The translations under genes were made by a program, and so were the position numbers. The notes under the pieces were generated by a model, which ran no database searches, was not told the origin of the DNA, and saw nothing but the letters and a program-made list of their open reading frames with translations. 8,593 nucleotides of DNA from Candidatus Hydrogenedentota bacterium (lineage in GTDB: Bacteria > Spirochaetota > Leptospiria > Turneriellales > J094): contig RFJE01000180.1 of the NCBI GenBank assembly GCA_003695005.1, positions 1 through 8,593 on the forward strand. The letters run 5' to 3'. Below are positions 5,065 to 8,593 of the stretch, in pieces. Each line of letters starts with the position of its first letter. The stretch's first letter is position 1.

Positions 5065-7086
5065 TTAACGTTTACTTTGTTCTATGACATCAAGATTTCG
5101 CTGCATCACCTGGATTAAGTCATAATCTTTAGGGGTAAAAATATCTTTTACTCCCATTTCTCGAAGTTCTTTAAAGTCGGATTCCGGGATAATGCCACCT
5201 ACGACCACAGGAATATGATCATACGCTCCATGGTCTTTTAGCTCTTCCATAATTTGGCGAACAATTTCTTTGTGCGATCCGGATAAAATTGAAAGACCAA
5301 TTAAATCGGCATTTTCTTCAATGGCCGTTTGTACAATTTCTTCCGGGGATAGGCGAATGCCGGAATAAATGACATCAAAGCCACAATAGCGTGCAGCAAC
5401 CGCCACCATTTCGGCTCCATTACTATGACCATCTAGACCTGGCTTGCCTACAACAAACCGTGGACGATGACCATACTTTTGAATAAAAGCTTCTACTCGA
5501 TCGCGAACAGATTTTGTCTTGCTTTCTTCAAGAGAAAGCTTTTGGCCTTCTACTCCCGTTAGTGGCCTGTATTCTCCAAATACTTTTCGAAGAACATCTG
5601 CCCATTCCCCCGTAGTGACTCTTGCTTTTGCACAAGCAATGGAAGCAGGCATTAAGTTTACACCTTCTTTAGCATCTTGCTCTAATCGGTTGAGAGCTTT
5701 TTCTACTTCGTCCTGATCTCGCTCGCTGCGAGTTTTATTTAAAAGCTCAATTGTTTTTTCTGCTTGTTTTGGATCTACTTTAAAAATTCCACCATCATTT
5801 CCTTCGACGAGCGGGGAAGGTAGGCCTTCGGTAAACATGTTGCGTCCTACCACAACAATTTTACCTTCCATAATATCACTCATTCTTTTGGCTTGGCTTT
5901 TAACTAGTTGGCTTTTCATATAACCGGATTGTATAGCTTCTATGGCTCCACCGGCTTCTAAAATTTTATTGATTTCTGCGCGAGCCATTTCCTTTAGCTC
6001 TTCTACTTTACTTTCAATGACAGGCGATCCATCAAAAATATCGGGATACTCCAATAAGTCGGTTTCATACGCTAAAATTTGCTGCAACCTTAACGACCAC
6101 TGCTGATCCCATGGCCTTGGCAACGACAGAGCTTCATTCCATGCAGGAAGCTGTAATGCACGACAGCGTGCTTTGCGCGAAAGGGTAACCCCAAGTGCTT
6201 CAATTAAAATACGCCAAGCATTATTTTCTGGCTGTTCTTCTGTTAAGCCAAGAGAATTGACTTGCACTCCATAGCGAAAACGTCGGTATTTTGGATTTTT
6301 CACGCCGTACCTTTCGCGGGTAATTTCATCCCACAATTCGACAAAAGCCCGCATTTTACACATTTCTTCAATAAACCGCATGCCGGCGTTTACAAAAAAA
6401 GAAATCCGACCAACACAGCGCTCAAACTCTTCGTGATTCATACTGCCTCGATCGCGAATGGCATCTAGCACACCAATGGCTGTTACAAGCGCAAAAGATA
6501 ACTCCTGCACAGGTGTAGCGCCTGCCTCTTGTAAATGGTATGAGCATATATTCGATGGATTCCACTTCGGTACTTCATGTAAACAGTACTCATACATATC
6601 AACAATTAACTTAAAGGATGCATCCGGTGGATAAATATAAGTTCCCCGCGCTAAATACTCTTTAATTAAATCATTTTGAGTGGTACCTTTGAGAAGTTTT
6701 GAGTCTACCCCTTGTTCCTCTGCTAAAGCTATATAAAGAGATAATAACCACATGGCTGTTCCATTGATGGTCATGCTTGTATTCATTTGCTCTAACGGAA
6801 TATCTTTAAATAAAATTCGAAAATCATCAATGCTATTGATAGGAACCCCTACTTTTCCAACCTCAGGTCTTGCAATAGGATGATCACTATCATAACCACA
6901 TTGGGTGGGTAAATCAAATGCAATGGAAAGCCCTGTTTGCCCTTTCGCTAAGTTTGTGCGAAAAAGCTTGTTCGTTGCTTCCGGATTCGTATGCCCGCCA
7001 TAAGTACGGAATATCCATGGCCTATCTTTTGTTGGATTGCCGTTTTCATCATAAAGTACATGTTTTTTCTTTTGTTGTTCCGACAT
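5065..7086 (-). CDS. ecm: coenzyme B12-dependent ethylmalonyl-CoA mutase (MeaA-type)
   Basis: Rearranges (2S)-ethylmalonyl-CoA to (2S)-methylsuccinyl-CoA with adenosylcobalamin, a step of the ethylmalonyl-CoA route for acetyl-CoA/C4 assimilation; cytosolic. The protein has 673 residues, with both halves of the mutase on one chain. Residues about 22-520 are the substrate TIM barrel (RPWIFRTYGGH 22-32, AFDLPTQCGYDSDHP 56-70, MNTSMTINGT 101-110, SYHLQEAGATPVQE 182-195). Residues about 540-670 are the B12 domain: D552-x-H554-x-x-G557 (GLDGHSNGAE), S599-I-L601, and GG at 630-631. PTQ, NAGMRF, PAWNEAL and LPRPWDQQW follow ethylmalonyl-CoA rather than methylmalonyl-CoA mutases as I know them. The tail before RPW is about 20 residues and Lys/Asn-rich. 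The ATG at 7086 is preceded by a stop two codons upstream and has no Shine-Dalgarno. Co-directional with the cyclotransferase-like gene 47 bases upstream, whose intergenic space holds a seven-base C run. Crotonyl-CoA carboxylase/reductase and MeaB chaperone genes are not in view. Confidence 0.93.
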   Translation of the reverse strand: MSEQQKKKHVLYDENGNPTKDRPWIFRTYGGHTNPEATNKLFRTNLAKGQTGLSIAFDLPTQCGYDSDHPIARPEVGKVGVPINSIDDFRILFKDIPLEQMNTSMTINGTAMWLLSLYIALAEEQGVDSKLLKGTTQNDLIKEYLARGTYIYPPDASFKLIVDMYEYCLHEVPKWNPSNICSYHLQEAGATPVQELSFALVTAIGVLDAIRDRGSMNHEEFERCVGRISFFVNAGMRFIEEMCKMRAFVELWDEITRERYGVKNPKYRRFRYGVQVNSLGLTEEQPENNAWRILIEALGVTLSRKARCRALQLPAWNEALSLPRPWDQQWSLRLQQILAYETDLLEYPDIFDGSPVIESKVEELKEMARAEINKILEAGGAIEAIQSGYMKSQLVKSQAKRMSDIMEGKIVVVGRNMFTEGLPSPLVEGNDGGIFKVDPKQAEKTIELLNKTRSERDQDEVEKALNRLEQDAKEGVNLMPASIACAKARVTTGEWADVLRKVFGEYRPLTGVEGQKLSLEESKTKSVRDRVEAFIQKYGHRPRFVVGKPGLDGHSNGAEMVAVAARYCGFDVIYSGIRLSPEEIVQTAIEENADLIGLSILSGSHKEIVRQIMEELKDHGAYDHIPVVVGGIIPESDFKELREMGVKDIFTPKDYDLIQVMQRNLDVIEQSKR

Positions 7087-7133
7087 GTCTTATACTTTTT
7101 TTCGGAAATGAGCTGTAAAGCACAGGGGGGGCA

Positions 7134-7517
7134 TCAATAATAATAACTTGCTAGTACTTTCTTTGTTGGTAAAAAGCATACAGCTGCGATTTTTTTGTTA
7201 TGTGAATTTTTATCATGATTCTGCATTACATAGACTAAAGAAGGTTCATATTCTTCGCCTTCATACTCTAATAGGCTTTTCCAATCTCTTTCGGTGATAT
7301 TAAAAAGTAATTTTCCATGAGTAACTTCTCCAAATTTAGGAACTAAGATTGGATACCATAATTTTTTTCCTTTTGGATTTACGGGATATACAATGCGGTA
7401 ATTTTTAATATAAGCATTCTTTAATGTATACTCTTGTGTAAAAATTGCATCCCGCCATTTTTTTTGTAAGAGAGTTCCATATAAAAAAATTGGTTTATTG
7501 GGTCTTGGATACTTCAT
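7134..7517 (-). CDS. gamma-glutamylcyclotransferase-like (AIG2/GGCT fold) protein
   Basis: A 127-residue protein starting at the ATG at 7517. The frame is open to 7625, but the upstream part only overlaps the preceding gene and reads as shadow sequence. FLYGTL at 11-16 is the diagnostic YGTL substrate loop of the family. EVTHGKLLFNI (64-74) and LLEYEGEEY (82-90) match the G-x-L-F and LDxxEGxxY motifs, with E86 as the likely catalytic glutamate; Glu replaces the usual Asp at 84. Known members form 5-oxoproline from gamma-glutamyl amines or amino acids. The substrate here is not predictable. No signal peptide. GTGGA lies a few bases before the ATG as a modest ribosome binding site. The start overlaps the 3' end of the GyrI-like gene by 23 bp, so the two are co-transcribed and probably translationally coupled. 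The protein ends in three tyrosines. Confidence 0.82.
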   Translation of the reverse strand: MKYPRPNKPIFLYGTLLQKKWRDAIFTQEYTLKNAYIKNYRIVYPVNPKGKKLWYPILVPKFGEVTHGKLLFNITERDWKSLLEYEGEEYEPSLVYVMQNHDKNSHNKKIAAVCFLPTKKVLASYYY

Positions 7518-8037
7518 TTTCCACAGGAACAGCAAAATACATGTAAGATTTTGTATAAAATTCAATCCGATAAATTTTTTTATGAGAGTATTTTGATAGT
7601 TTTTTAGAAAGACGCCACTGTGCAATTGGAATGGCCATTTCCGAGCGAAAGGGAAATTCTGCTAAATAAACCTGCGTAAGCGGAAATTGAATTTTCTTTA
7701 ATGGGGTAGGGGGTGTTTTCTTAAAGTCTTCTTCTTTTTGTGGGATAAACAAAATTTCATAAGATTGATTGTTTTGGTAGGGATCTCCGTAATATATAAC
7801 AAGAAACGCTTTTGTAGTAATTCCCCTTTCGCGCAATAAAAATCGCCCTTTTCGTAGAGCCTGACCGGCTGTTTTAAATGGCTTATTTTCCTGCAATAAA
7901 AAGCCTTTGTATGGACCGATGCTGGCCTTTTTTATAGAGATGCTAGAAAAAAATCCAAAATAAGCAAGGGTAATAAGAATAATAACCACAAGCAAAACAA
8001 AACTGATAAATAAAAGCTGTGCGTTTCGCTTCTGCAT
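7495..8037 (-). CDS. membrane-anchored GyrI-like domain protein
   Basis: A 180-residue protein. A single hydrophobic helix at about 8-30 after a short basic start (MQKRN) would act as an uncleaved signal anchor, leaving the rest outside the cytoplasmic membrane. Residues about 36-172 look like one GyrI-like (SOUL-related, small-molecule-binding) domain: IGPYKGF (40-46), VIYYGDPY (80-87), and a closing strand RIEFYTKSYMYFAVPVE (157-173). The GPY and YxDP spacing and the final E-x-Y...PV strand are typical of the fold. Cytosolic relatives bind hydrophobic ligands or inhibit gyrase. The anchor-plus-GyrI layout recalls eukaryotic TEX264, by architecture only. No Shine-Dalgarno precedes the ATG; a TTTACT begins 33 bases upstream without a good -10. 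First gene of the minus-strand run, overlapping the cyclotransferase-like gene by 23 bp. Function unknown. Confidence 0.75.
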   Translation of the reverse strand: MQKRNAQLLFISFVLLVVIILITLAYFGFFSSISIKKASIGPYKGFLLQENKPFKTAGQALRKGRFLLRERGITTKAFLVIYYGDPYQNNQSYEILFIPQKEEDFKKTPPTPLKKIQFPLTQVYLAEFPFRSEMAIPIAQWRLSKKLSKYSHKKIYRIEFYTKSYMYFAVPVENEVSKTQ

Positions 8038-8100
8038 AGAGCAATGTTAAAAAAAGAATCTAGCAGTAAAGAATGTAGCTTTGTTATCATTTGTTTTAGC

Positions 8101-8129
8101 TTGACAAAGTAGCTTTCTTACTATACAAT
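8101..8129 (+). promoter_or_regulatory. near-consensus sigma-70 promoter giving a leaderless mRNA
   Basis: TTGACA (8101-8106), exactly 17 bases, then TACAAT (8124-8129): the -35 is perfect and the -10 matches five of six. Six bases separate the -10 from the ATG at 8136, so the transcript should begin at or within a base of the start codon. There is no room for a ribosome binding site and none is seen. Confidence 0.8.
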
Positions 8130-8135
8130 TCATAA

Positions 8136-8593
8136 ATGCCCGCAGTAGTAACAATTTCTGTAAGTCTTGCTTTTCTAGGTGCTGCAGGTAATTTTGTTTT
8201 ATCAGGCTATATACTCTCGCAAAATCCAAAATTAAAATTAAACCGTGCTGCTTCTTTTTTTGCGTTTACGGCGGGGTGTTTGGCTTTTATTTTATATTCT
8301 TTCATTCGTAGTCCAAATGAAGTAGAGAGAAAGTTTTGGGATGGTGCTCTTTTTTTTATAGAGCCTGTCTTAACGTTTGCTTTTGCGTGGTTTGCTCATG
8401 TACTGACCGAAAAACCAAAGTTTTTGCACGGGAAAAAATTTTATCTATGGATTGGAATTCCTACTTTGCTTACCATGTTGTTATATAATGGATTTTGGAA
8501 TGCGCCCGCATCTTATAACATTATACAATTTATTTTACGATTTAGCTGGTTTTCTTTTTGTTTCTTTTTCTTTTTGTATTTTATGTACAAAAC
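8136..8593 (+). CDS. multi-pass membrane sensor-like protein, 3' end cut by window edge
   Basis: ATG at 8136 opens a frame that runs off the window after 152 codons without a stop. It encodes at least five hydrophobic helices, near residues 3-26, 38-57, 68-90, 102-121 and 127-151, with short polar loops (SQNPKLKLNR, RSPNEVERK, TEKPKFLHGKK). This resembles the N-terminal seven-helix input region found before histidine kinase, SpoIIE phosphatase or cyclase domains, which is common in Leptospira. The output domain would lie beyond the window, so the assignment is an inference. W68 and E76-P77 in the third helix and W121-N122 after the fourth are polar or aromatic features that could line a ligand site. 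The gene follows its own strong promoter with no leader and is divergent from the GyrI-like gene, with 98 bases between the start codons. Confidence 0.8.
   Translation, partial: MPAVVTISVSLAFLGAAGNFVLSGYILSQNPKLKLNRAASFFAFTAGCLAFILYSFIRSPNEVERKFWDGALFFIEPVLTFAFAWFAHVLTEKPKFLHGKKFYLWIGIPTLLTMLLYNGFWNAPASYNIIQFILRFSWFSFCFFFFLYFMYK

Noticed and set aside
7089..7119. Promoter TTTACA ... TATAAG for the mutase gene
   Set aside because: The hexamers match well, but TATAAG ends only two bases before the ATG, so transcription would begin inside or after the start codon, and no usable in-frame Met follows for about 100 residues.
7518..7625. Longer cyclotransferase-like protein starting at 7625
   Set aside because: The extra 36 residues overlap the GyrI-like gene, add a non-conserved hydrophobic stretch before the YGTL fold, and the ATG at 7517 has a better ribosome site.
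8047..8229. Possible 60-residue minus-strand gene
   Set aside because: It lies antisense over the strong plus-strand promoter and the first codons of the multi-pass membrane gene, has no recognisable domain and is better explained as a shadow frame.

Overview
The window is AT-rich (roughly 38-40% G+C by eye). It carries core-metabolism genes mixed with poorly characterised membrane, lipoprotein and signalling genes. A coenzyme B12-dependent ethylmalonyl-CoA mutase with an N-terminal extension, a small lipoprotein with a relaxed lipobox, and the start of a multi-pass sensor-like membrane protein together suggest a spirochaete of the Leptospiraceae. This is an inference from protein character; no rRNA or other marker gene is present. 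I see no CRISPR array, insertion sequence, phage gene, tRNA or recognisable defence system.

Layout. (1) 1-3179, plus strand: a tightly packed run of serA (3-phosphoglycerate dehydrogenase, 5' end cut by the window edge), a stand-alone JAMM/MPN+ metallopeptidase one base after it, and a five-helix membrane protein. The membrane protein's reading frame continues upstream of every ATG/GTG/TTG, to a probable ATC start just after the peptidase stop. (2) 3157-3606, minus strand: a small fibronectin-III-like lipoprotein, whose 3' end overlaps that of the membrane protein by 23 bp inside a quasi-palindrome. (3) 3689-4843, plus strand: a divergently transcribed amidohydrolase of the cytosine/aminofutalosine deaminase type. 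(4) 4844-5064: a convergent gene-free spacer packed with secondary structure, including 18-bp perfect inverted arms around a second hairpin. (5) 8037-5065, minus strand: a membrane-anchored GyrI-like protein, an overlapping gamma-glutamylcyclotransferase-like protein, then the ethylmalonyl-CoA mutase. (6) 8136 to the right edge, plus strand: the N-terminal part of a multi-pass membrane protein behind a near-perfect sigma-70 promoter, placed so that transcription should start at the A of the ATG (a leaderless mRNA).

How the genes relate. SerA supplies serine, and so cysteine and one-carbon units. The adjoining JAMM peptidase is of the type that processes thiocarboxylated sulfur-carrier proteins in some bacteria, so a link to cysteine synthesis is possible, but no carrier gene is visible here. 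The mutase belongs to acyl-CoA (C4/C5 dicarboxyl-CoA) metabolism; its partner enzymes are not in the window. Several genes lack a clear Shine-Dalgarno sequence and have a TTGAC- or TTTAC-like hexamer 33-37 nt before the start codon, which hints that leaderless transcription may be common in this genome. The points most worth a second look are the leaderless promoter at 8101-8136, the ATC start at 2043, the structured element at 4923-5013, and the serA-JAMM coupling.
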